Assembly (NCBI GenBank): GCA_964646205.1
Contig: CAZYAZ010000001.1
Location: forward strand, 62,001-126,000
Reading direction: 5' to 3'
Source: UBA8437 sp964646205
GTDB taxonomy: Bacteria; Planctomycetota; Planctomycetia; Planctomycetales; Planctomycetaceae
Length of the DNA: 64,000 bases
The stretch's first letter is position 1; every line of letters begins with the position of its first letter. The notes under the pieces are model-generated. The model was given only the letters and a program-made list of their open reading frames with translations. It did no database searches and had not been told where the DNA came from. This document shows, one piece after another, positions 36,614 through 45,311 of this stretch. The position numbers were made by a program, and so were the translations under genes.

Positions 36614-37514
36614 CGGACAACTCCGGCGAAGCACCGTGACCCAGGGCGTCCAGGATCCGTGCACAGGCCTGTGATCGATTCAGCGCGTAGAAGTGAATTC
36701 CCGGAACTCCCTCGGAAATCAGTTCCCGGCATTGCTCGATTGCAAAATCGACGCCAACGGCCAACTGGGCCTCGCGATCGTCCTGGACCGCCTCGAGCCT
36801 TTCCGCCAGATCGACGGGGATCTGGGCCCCACACAACGAGGCAATTCGCTGGATCCGAGAAAACTCGGTGATCGGCATGATGCCCGGAACCAGCGGCACC
36901 GAAATGCCTTCCGCCTGGCATCGATCCCGAAACCTCAAAAAATTCTCGTTGACGTAGAAGAGCTGAGTAAATGCCGCGTCGGCACCAGCGTCAATCTTCC
37001 GCTTGAGATTCTCAAGATCCACGGCCGCATCGGCCGCTTCAGGATGCACCTCCGGGTAGGCTGCCACCCCGACGCCCAGCCGATCTCCCTGGCTACGGAT
37101 CAGGTCAACCAGTTCATTAGCGTGGTCGAGTCCGCCACTCACCGCGGCAAACGAATCGGCACCGCGAGGTGGATCGCCTCGCAACGCCATGATGTTGCAG
37201 ATGCCGATGCCACGGACGCGGGCAATCCACTCGAGCAACTCGTCTCGAGTGGAACCGACACAGGTCAGGTGGGCCATCGTCACTGTGTCATACCGCGACT
37301 CGATCTCCCGGCACAATTCGAGGGTCCGGTCTCGCGTCGATCCCCCGGCCCCGTAAGTGCACGACACAAACGCCGGGCGGTAGGTCGCCAGCAAATCGAG
37401 CGTATCAAAGAGAGTCTGGTCCCCGTCGGAAGTCCTCGGCGGAAAGATCTCCACCGAAACAGGCAGCCGCGAAACGGCCGGCGCATCGCGGTAGATCTCT
37501 GGCAAGGTCAACAT
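36603..37514 (-). CDS. metF: 5,10-methylenetetrahydrofolate reductase
   Basis: 303 residues from ATG 37512-37514; a TTG nine codons upstream would add little. Typical blocks are VSVEIFPPRTSDGDQTLFDT, SCTYGAGGSTRDRT, MAHLTCVGSTRDELLEW, NIMALRGDPPRG, FTQLFYVNENFLRFRDRC, VPGIMPITEFSRI and GIHFYALNRS. These match the FAD-dependent TIM-barrel reductases that make 5-methyl-THF for methionine synthase. It precedes metH with an 11-base overlap and is divergent from ahcY, which recycles the S-adenosylhomocysteine produced downstream. The 230-base intergenic region between metF and ahcY therefore controls both halves of the methyl cycle. Confidence 0.95.
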   Translation of the reverse strand: MLTLPEIYRDAPAVSRLPVSVEIFPPRTSDGDQTLFDTLDLLATYRPAFVSCTYGAGGSTRDRTLELCREIESRYDTVTMAHLTCVGSTRDELLEWIARVRGIGICNIMALRGDPPRGADSFAAVSGGLDHANELVDLIRSQGDRLGVGVAAYPEVHPEAADAAVDLENLKRKIDAGADAAFTQLFYVNENFLRFRDRCQAEGISVPLVPGIMPITEFSRIQRIASLCGAQIPVDLAERLEAVQDDREAQLAVGVDFAIEQCRELISEGVPGIHFYALNRSQACARILDALGHGASPELSGEH

Positions 37515-37603
37515 CGTTTCGCCCGTACTCCGTAGCTCCAACCGCTCCGGCTCCCGATCGCGCTGGTCTGTCGACCGGACCCGACCATCCCCGGTTCCCC
37601 CAA

Positions 37604-37709
37604 TTAGGTGTTTCGAGAGTCGACGTCAATGGCTGCGACATCGGCACTTCAGCGTGGTCAGCAAGACACATCCAGCGGGGTGCTTGCCCGGATCGTATAG
37701 ATCACCTAA
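37604..37709 (+). promoter_or_regulatory. Candidate structured RNA leader of ahcY (possible switch)
   Basis: A perfect 7-bp pairing (TTAGGTG at 37604-37610 with CACCTAA at 37703-37709) could close a domain of about 106 nt that ends 35 nt before the ahcY start. Inside it, GCAAG-A-CAC (37661-37669) pairs with GTGCTTGC (37680-37687), giving an 8-bp stem with one bulged A and a 10-nt loop. A competing stem pairs ATCC (37670-37673) with GGAT (37690-37693) and GGG (37677-37679) with CCC (37687-37689). The two stems share bases and exclude each other. I could not match it to the SAH riboswitch or SAM classes from memory. The same pairing is possible in the opposite transcript toward metF. This is inference from pairing only. 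Confidence 0.4.
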
Positions 37710-37744
37710 CTTGAGCGTTGGAGACCAAACGAGGAGAAAACCAC

Positions 37745-39085
<1,341 letters not shown>

Positions 39086-39103
39086 CAGCCGTCGGAGACC
39101 GGT

Positions 39104-39868
39104 TCACACCTGACGTATTCGCCGCGAGAACTCCGGGTCGTCGATAGCCGATCGGGCCACCAGTCCAACCTCGAACGAATCCCGCTCTGTGTCGATGGAC
39201 CGGTGACTGTCTATCAGGCCCAGGGTGTGGGCCAATTGGTCCGAGTAGCCCGGAAACAGTACCCGTGGATTCCACCACGGCACTCTCTGATTCGACACCT
39301 CGTTGAGATGCCTCACGATGTTGGTCGTGCAGGTGTTGTACACCGCGTTGTAGAACTCGGGACGGTCTCGTAACGAATTGGCTCGATCAAGCATCGACAC
39401 GGCCATCCGTCGGATCCGATCAGGCTCTGCCCGGATCGGATAGAGGTAAACCGGGTTGCCACGGTGAACGGCCCTCAGCCCGACCAGGTCTCGCTCGGTT
39501 GCCACGACATACATCAATTCGAATTGTCGCGTCAGCCCCCCCAGCAGGTTGAACTCCTGGCCGCGTTCGCGTCGGACTTCGACGGAAATCCCCAACTGCC
39601 GACCGTCGCTGAATCCAAACGAGAGGAACGTATGAGCCAGCCCCCGCCATCCGGAAAATGGTTCGACGAAAAAGTCGAGCCTCTCGAGTTGCGTGAGATC
39701 ATAGCGACCCTCGAGATGGGCCACTGTGAAATCGGTCGTCGAACGGTACCGGCAATCACGAATTCCCGTGACATCCACACAGTCTCCGTCAAACCGTGCC
39801 GCCGGCAACACGGCCTGGTCAGTTGACCAGTCACGGGAATTCGAGGGTGTGTGCGACAACCACTTCAT
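39104..39868 (-). CDS. DUF4105 (Lnb N-terminal-like) domain protein
   Basis: 254 residues from ATG 39868; a TTG eight codons upstream is possible. The segment FFVEPFSGWRGLAHTFLSFG, the ISVEVRRERGQEFNLLGGL block and YNTCTTNIVRHLNEV match the DUF4105 family, whose members are named after the N-terminal periplasmic domain of Lnb. The spacing of conserved His and Cys residues (AHTFLSF ... NTCTTN) suggests a papain-like/NlpC-type site, but that is inference. No signal peptide or membrane helix is obvious with this start. It lies between ahcY and mgtE with no clear operon partner. I do not assign a reaction. Confidence 0.75.
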   Translation of the reverse strand: MKWLSHTPSNSRDWSTDQAVLPAARFDGDCVDVTGIRDCRYRSTTDFTVAHLEGRYDLTQLERLDFFVEPFSGWRGLAHTFLSFGFSDGRQLGISVEVRRERGQEFNLLGGLTRQFELMYVVATERDLVGLRAVHRGNPVYLYPIRAEPDRIRRMAVSMLDRANSLRDRPEFYNAVYNTCTTNIVRHLNEVSNQRVPWWNPRVLFPGYSDQLAHTLGLIDSHRSIDTERDSFEVGLVARSAIDDPEFSRRIRQV

Positions 39869-39913
39869 GGGCCAATCAAACCGAGAACACAATCCTCTTC
39901 ACCGGAACGAGCC

Positions 39914-41275
39914 CTATCCCCCAGTGACCACAATCCGGGCGACGTTGTAGTAAATGACCACTCCCACCACATCAACGACCGCGGCGATCAGTGGGTTGGA
40001 CATCAGGGCCGGATCGAGACCCATTCGCTTGAATCCCAATGGCATCATGGCTCCGGTGACCGTTCCCATCGCCACCACCAGGAACACGGTGATCCCCACA
40101 ACAGCCGCCTGGGGTACGGTCGCCTCGACAAACCACATCGCAGTCAAAAAGCTCAGGATGGCCAAGCCTCCCCCGAGAAACCCGGCCAGGACCAGTTCGC
40201 GCGAGAGCACCCGAACACTCTCTTTCCGTCCAAACTGGCTGATGGCCAGTGCACGAACAATCAACGTGGCCGATTGGGACCCGGCATTGCCACCACTGGC
40301 AAGAACCAGCGGAATAAACAGCACCATCCACTGGAGAGCATCCGCGTCAAGATCCCGTTTGAGCGACTTGAGCGCCAGTGCCGTCAAAACAGCTGCAAAC
40401 AGCAGCACAATCAGCCACCCACCCCGCTTCCAGGCCAGGGTCACCAGCGGTGTCGACAGGTAGTCATCCTCCAACGGCACCACGGCACCGGACCGGTACG
40501 CATCCTCGTCCGCTTCCTCCTGGGCAACGTCCATCGCGTCATCGTGGGTTACGATGCCAACAAGCTGATTTTGCTCGTCAACGACCGGTATCGCGATGAA
40601 GTCGAAACGGGCCAGCCGCTGCGCAACCTCCTCCTGGTCATCATCCACACGCACCGAGATCACATCACGTTCCATGATCGAATCGACACGAGTCTCGGGA
40701 CGGGCCAGGATCAGTTCCCGAAGAGAAATGAACCCCCGCAATCGGCGGCCTTCGTCGATCACATAAACGTAATAGATGGTCTCTCGATCCGGTGCCTGTT
40801 GACGCAGTAGATCGATCGCCTCCACCACGGTGGTTTCGGCCGGTAACGACGCGTACTCGGTCGTCATGATCGATCCGGCACTGTCCTCGGGAAACGAGAG
40901 CAGTCGCTGGATATCACGTCGCTCGGCCTGGGCAACCATTGGCAACAGGTTGTCAACTCGTTCCGGATCGAGCCGCTCGAGTAGATCGACACGATCATCG
41001 GGCGCCATCTCCTCGATCAACCGCGAAAACTGCTCTCGGGGAACGGTCTCCACGAGTTCCAACTGATCGGGAAGATCGATGAAACTGAAGATCTCGGCCT
41101 GACGCACAGGCGAACAACTCGAAAGCACCTGCCAACTCTTGTCCGCCTCGAGGCCCTCAAGAACCTCGGCAACCGCCGCAGGGTGCAACGCCTCACAGAA
41201 CTCCGCCAAGCCAACAACATCGTCGGCATCGAGAAGCTCCCGGAGATCCGGCAGCAGTAGCAGACGGTTGTACAT
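39914..41275 (-). CDS. mgtE: Magnesium transporter MgtE
   Basis: 453 residues from ATG 41275. The cytosolic N domain (about 1-130) shows the superhelical LxxLL-type repeats such as RVDLLERLDPERVDNLLPMV. Two CBS domains follow: PEDSAGSIMTTEYASLPAET with VYVIDEGRRLRGFISLREL, then VDSIMERDVISVRVDDDQEE with AIPVVDEQNQLVGIVTHDDA. A plug helix leads to five membrane helices. VLASGGNAGSQSATLIVRAL is the hallmark of the SLC41/MgtE pore and includes the Mg-binding residues. In known MgtE, the N and CBS domains sense cytosolic Mg and close the gate. It lies 74 bases downstream of rpsI on the same strand and could be read through from the rplM-rpsI operon. Confidence 0.95.
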   Translation of the reverse strand: MYNRLLLLPDLRELLDADDVVGLAEFCEALHPAAVAEVLEGLEADKSWQVLSSCSPVRQAEIFSFIDLPDQLELVETVPREQFSRLIEEMAPDDRVDLLERLDPERVDNLLPMVAQAERRDIQRLLSFPEDSAGSIMTTEYASLPAETTVVEAIDLLRQQAPDRETIYYVYVIDEGRRLRGFISLRELILARPETRVDSIMERDVISVRVDDDQEEVAQRLARFDFIAIPVVDEQNQLVGIVTHDDAMDVAQEEADEDAYRSGAVVPLEDDYLSTPLVTLAWKRGGWLIVLLFAAVLTALALKSLKRDLDADALQWMVLFIPLVLASGGNAGSQSATLIVRALAISQFGRKESVRVLSRELVLAGFLGGGLAILSFLTAMWFVEATVPQAAVVGITVFLVVAMGTVTGAMMPLGFKRMGLDPALMSNPLIAAVVDVVGVVIYYNVARIVVTGG

Positions 41276-41349
41276 CGTCGACCCCCCCGTTGGCTACGGG
41301 GCGACCCCGGTGAAACAGTCGACCGGGTTCGCAATGCTGTCGGTGACGT

Positions 41350-42209
41350 CTAGCGCTTGGAGAACTGGAAGCTCTTTCGCGCCTTCTTGTACCCGTACTT
41401 CTTTCGTTCGACCATCCGGCCGTCACGGGTCAAGTAGCCACCGTCACTCAATGCCTCGTGCAAATTGGGATTCTTTGCTTGCAGAGCCCTGGCAATACCC
41501 AGCACGATCGCTCCGGCCTGTCCCGTCGGACCGCCACCATTGACACGCACCCAGACGTTGACCGAACCAAGCATCTCGGTTGCCCTCAGTGGAGCCTCTA
41601 TCAGCAGTCGATCACGTTCGATCTGGAAATAGTTGTCCAGTGCTCGCCCATTGATCGTCATCCCTCCATCACCATCGGTGATCCGGACACGAGCCACCGC
41701 TGTCTTCCTCCGTCCCGTGCCGATCGCCACACCGTGTCGATCGATCTTGCCACGGATCAATGCCGGTTGACGAGGGGTGCGAGGCTCTTCGTCCTCGGAC
41801 GACGCCTCTCCCAGGGTCAACTCGGCACCATCCTCCGTGTCGCCACTCTCGTCGGAAGCCTCTTCGTCGGAAGCCTCTTCGTCGGAAGCCTCTTCGTCGG
41901 AAGCCTCTTCGTCGGAAGCCTCTTCGTCAGAAGCCTCTTCGTCNNNNNNNNNNNNNNNNNNNNNNNNNNNNNNNNNNNNNNNNNNNNNNNNNNNNNNNNN
42001 NNNNNNNNNNNNNNNNNNNNNNNNNNNNNNNNNNNNNNNNNNNCCTCTTCGTCGGAAGCCTCTTCGTCGGAAGCCTCTTCGTCAGAAGCCTCTTCGTCGG
42101 AAGCCTCTTCCTCGTCGGTTGCGTCCTCCACGGTCTCTTCCGTGGCGTCTTCGGCAACCTCTTCCGGGGTCTCTTCGGAAGTCTCAGGAGCGTCGTCGTC
42201 GAAGATCAT
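41350..42209 (-). CDS. rpsI: Ribosomal protein uS9 with long acidic repeat N-terminal extension (interrupted by assembly gap)
   Basis: The canonical S9 core (about 130 residues, from GVAIGTGRRKTAVARVRI to the tail KKARKSFQFSKR) is complete at the 3' end. Upstream of it the frame does not stop but continues as an acidic tract of DEEAS pentapeptides into a run of 100 N. On the other side the same pentapeptides continue to an ATG at 42209 (MIFDDDAPETSEETPEE). The 15-base unit phase implies that 5+15n bases are missing, which restores one continuous frame. The 100-N gap itself is not that length and is a placeholder. The protein is at least 254 residues, nearly twice the family norm. It follows rplM by 68 bases, the usual L13-S9 operon. 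The core binds 16S rRNA near the P-site; the extension has no known role here. Confidence 0.88.
41851..42110. repeat. 15-bp tandem repeat within rpsI, interrupted by assembly gap
   Basis: On the plus strand the unit is GTCGGAAGCCTCTTC. Six full units plus GTC lie at 41851-41943, and a partial unit plus four full units lie at 42044-42110. One unit on each side carries the same single G to A change (GTCAGAAGCCTCTTC at 41926 and 42081). On the coding (minus) strand each unit encodes the pentapeptide DEEAS. The near-identity of units explains why the assembly broke here. Confidence 0.95.
41944..42043. other. Assembly gap (100 N)
   Basis: Exactly 100 undetermined bases. The flanking repeat phase predicts that the true missing length is 5 plus a multiple of 15 bases, so 100 is a placeholder and not a measured size. 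Confidence 0.98.
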
Positions 42210-42277
42210 CGTTGAGTCTCTCGGGTCCCGGCCCAAACGGGCGGCGGACAGGTAATGTCGTGTTCAATGCGTCGGAG

Positions 42278-42745
42278 CTAACCGGGCAGCAGGTGTTCGG
42301 GAAACGGTTGCGGATTCTGTGCCTGATGATTGTGCTCGTCGCTGCAGTACACCTTGAGTTTCTTGAGCATCTGACGGCCCAGCTTGTTCTTGGGAAGCAT
42401 CCGCCGGACAGCCTCGTGGATGATTCTTTCCGGAGCCTTCTCGAGCATCTCGGCGGCGGATGTCAACTTCCGACCACTCGGGTACCCGGTGTACTTCTGA
42501 TACTTCTTCCAAAGAAATTTCTTGGTGAATTGCGGGTGTGTGTCATGAGCCAGGCTCTGCCCACTGAAGCGAACCAGGTGTGCATTGAGCACCACGACGT
42601 AATCACCCGTGTCGACGTGCGGCGTGTAATCGGGGCGATGCTTGCCCATCAACACGGTGGCGATCTGGGTCGCCAGTCGACCCACGATGTGGCCAGAAGC
42701 GTCAACGACAAACCAGTTGTGGGTCACCGTCTCATTTCGAGCCAT
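42278..42745 (-). CDS. rplM: Ribosomal protein uL13
   Basis: 155 residues from ATG 42743-42745; the in-frame upstream start at 42781 would add an unlikely tail. Blocks HNWFVVDASGHIVGRLATQI, VLMGKHRPDYTPHVDTGDYV, VRRMLPKNKLGRQMLKKLKV and VYCSDEHNHQAQNPQP are those of L13, an early 23S rRNA-binding protein of the large subunit. It is followed after 68 bases by rpsI on the same strand, the conserved L13-S9 pair. A 585-base stretch upstream separates it from hisB and probably carries its promoter and leader. Confidence 0.96.
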   Translation of the reverse strand: MARNETVTHNWFVVDASGHIVGRLATQIATVLMGKHRPDYTPHVDTGDYVVVLNAHLVRFSGQSLAHDTHPQFTKKFLWKKYQKYTGYPSGRKLTSAAEMLEKAPERIIHEAVRRMLPKNKLGRQMLKKLKVYCSDEHNHQAQNPQPFPEHLLPG

Positions 42746-43330
42746 TGTCGAACTTGGGGGACCAATCGAAACCGGAGACACTGTGCTGCTCTCGATATTT
42801 TTGAGTGAGACAACCCGAAAGCACCACGGGGCACATGCGGGTGGGGAAACATCCCAGCGTAGCGAACCGGGTTCCCCGCATCAACGCTTAGACTGGATCT
42901 CAGCGGCCCTGGACAGGCATCCCATTGTGGGATGAAAACACGGGGCAACCCCCGGCATCCGGAACCACCAGCCGCCAATCTCCGTACCGGCCCCAGGTTG
43001 CTGTCGCCGATGCCGGAGCATGCGGCGGGGTCAGGCGACCGGGGTGGCCCTCCGTGTTGGCTCCGACTGGTGTGAATCCGGATGAGTCGGAGGTGTGACC
43101 GACGGTCCGGGGATGTCCCCGCACCCGGGCGGACAGTTCCGTGGAACTTCCCGCGTCGGGAGATTCGAGTCAGGTGTGAGACCGGCGAACCGGGTCAGAA
43201 CGACCACAACCCGAATGGGAATGGGAACACCCTACTCCCTCTCACGGGAAATTCAACCAACCCAAACCCGTAATTAATTCCACGGGCCGGAAAAACCAGA
43301 TCACGCTGACGCCGGCAACTGGCGGAGACC
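42746..43330. other. Intergenic region rplM-hisB, 585 bases, no gene recognised; several hairpins
   Basis: No open frame here has recognisable protein character. It contains several compact inverted repeats: CATCCCA/TGGGATG with a 3-nt loop (42918-42934), CGGGG/CCCCG (43108-43121), GTTC/GAAC (43136-43147) and TCCCG/CGGGA (43149-43161). On the minus strand it would be the promoter and leader of rplM-rpsI. I checked for tRNA T-arm motifs and for RNase P, SRP and tmRNA core motifs and saw none. A ribosomal-protein leader or an unannotated small RNA is possible but unproven. Confidence 0.6.
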
Positions 43331-43918
43331 TCAGAGGCTGCCCTTGGACGACGGGATCCCCTGCTGGCGGGGGTCAACCGAAACCGCCTCACGCAATGCC
43401 CGCGCCGTCCCCTTGAACAACGCCTCAGCGATGTGGTGAGAATTGTCTCCGTGATGCAGCACCTGGTGCAGGTTGATCCGCGAATTGGCCGAAACGGCCT
43501 GCCAGAACACCTCGACCAACTGAGTGTCGAACTCACCAATCTTCTCGGTCGGGTACGTCACGCTCTGCACGAACCACGCACGACCCGAGAGGTCCACGGC
43601 GGCCGTTACCAGGGTCTCCTCCATCGGCAACACCACGCTGCCATAGCGGCGGATCCCCACCTTCTCGCCCAGCGCTTCACACAAAGCCATCCCCAGGCAG
43701 ATCCCCACATCCTCGACCGTGTGGTGACCATCCACTTCCAGGTCACCATCGGCGTGCACCTCGAGATCGAACAATCCGTGTCGCGCCAGCAACGTCAACA
43801 TGTGATCAAAGAATCCGATCCCCGTTTGCACCGTCGATGCACCGCTGCCGTCCAATTCCAGCGCCAACCGGATATCAGTCTCGTGCGTCTTCCGCGAAAT
43901 CTCGGCTCGTCGGCCCAT
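43331..43918 (-). CDS. hisB: Imidazoleglycerol-phosphate dehydratase
   Basis: 195 residues from ATG 43918 (a GTG one codon upstream is possible). It catalyses the sixth step of histidine synthesis, dehydration of imidazoleglycerol phosphate to imidazoleacetol phosphate, in a manganese-bound 24-mer in known enzymes. Metal-site motifs are TGIGFFDHMLTLLARHG, DGDLEVDGHHTVEDVGI, and a C-terminal counterpart LHHGDNSHHIAEALFKGTAR. The length is that of the monofunctional enzyme without the HisB phosphatase domain. It lies 117 bases downstream of hisC, whose product uses the HisB product, so the pair is very likely co-transcribed. Confidence 0.96.
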   Translation of the reverse strand: MGRRAEISRKTHETDIRLALELDGSGASTVQTGIGFFDHMLTLLARHGLFDLEVHADGDLEVDGHHTVEDVGICLGMALCEALGEKVGIRRYGSVVLPMEETLVTAAVDLSGRAWFVQSVTYPTEKIGEFDTQLVEVFWQAVSANSRINLHQVLHHGDNSHHIAEALFKGTARALREAVSVDPRQQGIPSSKGSL

Positions 43919-44035
43919 CACCTGGCTCCCTGTCGATCACCACTCCATCATAAGACCGCCGCGTCACTCGGCAATCATCGACGCCGGGTTGAACCCGCCG
44001 AAGGCCGCGGCCACGCTTGTGGACCCGCACAACCC

Positions 44036-45130
44036 CTACGACCCGACGTGGTCCAGTGCCTCGAGAAACCGATCCACCTGTTCGTCGGTCCCCACGGTAA
44101 TCCGCAGGCCCTCGCGGACCGGATCACACTCCGGGAAGACCATGTAACGAACAAGCACCCGCTGGGCCTTCAAAGCCTCGAACCGGCGTCGGTGCTCGCC
44201 GTCGGGATGCGTGGCCCAGACAAAGTTGGCCTGGCTGGGAACAACATCGAAGCCGCGCGAGACCAACGCCTCGACCAGTCGCTGCCGGGTCTGGCGAATG
44301 CGAGCGGCATTTTCCTGCATCCAGTCGGTATCCTCCAACGCCGCCACGCCGGCAGCCAGCGACAACATGTCGCAGTTGTAGCTGTCCTTGACCTTTCTCA
44401 TCGCCGCGACAACATCAGGATGTGCCACCCCAAAGCCCAGCCGCAACCCCGCCAGACTGTATGACTTGCTCAGGGTTCGCGTCACAACCATCCGCCCGGC
44501 AGCCGAATCGGACTTCAGCAATTCGCCACCATGCGGCTCATCGCAAAAATCGCCGTAAGCCTCATCCAGCACCAGCACACCCTCCTCGGGCACCAAACCC
44601 AGAAGGTCCTCGTCGGGGAACCGGTTTCCCGAGGGTGAATTCGGGTTCGGTACGAACAGCAATCGACACTCCTGCAACTGCCGCCGGGCCTCCTCCATCG
44701 GCCACGACCAGTCGTCCCTCAACACGATCCGTTCAACCTCGGCCCCCTGGATCTCGCCCAGCGTCTCGTACAACACGTAACTGGGATAGGGGTACGCGAT
44801 CCGCTGCCCCGGATCGACAAACGTCCGCAGCAGGATGGTCAGGATCTCATCGCTCCCGTTGCCCGGGATGATCCACTCGGGATCGACATCAAACAGCCGG
44901 GCCGCCACACGGCAGAATTCTCGACCAAGCGGATCCGGATAGAAGTTCAAACGGCCCTCGGCCGCCCGGCCAATCGCCTCGATCACTCGCGGTGAGGGCG
45001 GATAGGGATTCTCGTTGGTGTTCAACTTGACCCACCCATCCTCCTGCGGCTGTTCGCCGGGGACATATCCGGCCATCCGGTCGACGTTCGGCCGAAATTG
45101 CACGCGACGGGCAGACGAGTCGTGAGACAT
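44036..45130 (-). CDS. hisC: Histidinol-phosphate aminotransferase
   Basis: 364 residues from ATG 45128-45130, chosen because the family starts shortly before YVPGEQPQEDGWVKLNTNEN; the longer frame to 45217 adds non-homologous sequence. This PLP enzyme of fold type I converts imidazoleacetol phosphate to histidinol phosphate. The PLP-binding Lys lies in TRTLSKSYSLAGLRLGF, and other conserved blocks are NGSDEILTILLRTF, VPNPNSPSGN, VLDEAYGDF and GLRITVGTDEQVDRFLEAL. It is the first gene of a hisC-hisB pair on the minus strand and is divergent from a secreted hydrolase gene. Confidence 0.95.
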   Translation of the reverse strand: MSHDSSARRVQFRPNVDRMAGYVPGEQPQEDGWVKLNTNENPYPPSPRVIEAIGRAAEGRLNFYPDPLGREFCRVAARLFDVDPEWIIPGNGSDEILTILLRTFVDPGQRIAYPYPSYVLYETLGEIQGAEVERIVLRDDWSWPMEEARRQLQECRLLFVPNPNSPSGNRFPDEDLLGLVPEEGVLVLDEAYGDFCDEPHGGELLKSDSAAGRMVVTRTLSKSYSLAGLRLGFGVAHPDVVAAMRKVKDSYNCDMLSLAAGVAALEDTDWMQENAARIRQTRQRLVEALVSRGFDVVPSQANFVWATHPDGEHRRRFEALKAQRVLVRYMVFPECDPVREGLRITVGTDEQVDRFLEALDHVGS

Positions 45131-45311
45131 GATGCCGCTGTTATTCAACAGGGGTGTGGCTGGCCAGAACGCGATTCTCGAGACCATTCCGACCGCCGTC
45201 AACCACTCGAGGCACACGTTCCGATGACCAGCCTGCTTGATTCCCCGGAGGGGTGGCGCGAGGATAAAACCTGCAGGCGAAGTAATCCGTACAGGTCGGG
45301 AGCGGAAACTG

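Noticed and set aside
33974..36871. 965-residue open frame opposite metH
   Set aside because: metH has full-length homology motifs on the other strand; the antisense frame shows only low-complexity, Arg/His/Gln-rich translation.
37515..37744. Known SAH, SAM or cobalamin riboswitch between metF and ahcY
   Set aside because: I looked for the conserved cores of these classes on both strands and did not see them; only an unassigned pairing pattern remains, reported as a finding.
43149..43190. tRNA-like T-arm (ATTCGAGTC)
   Set aside because: The flanking bases do not pair as a T-stem and no acceptor, D or anticodon arms can be built around it.
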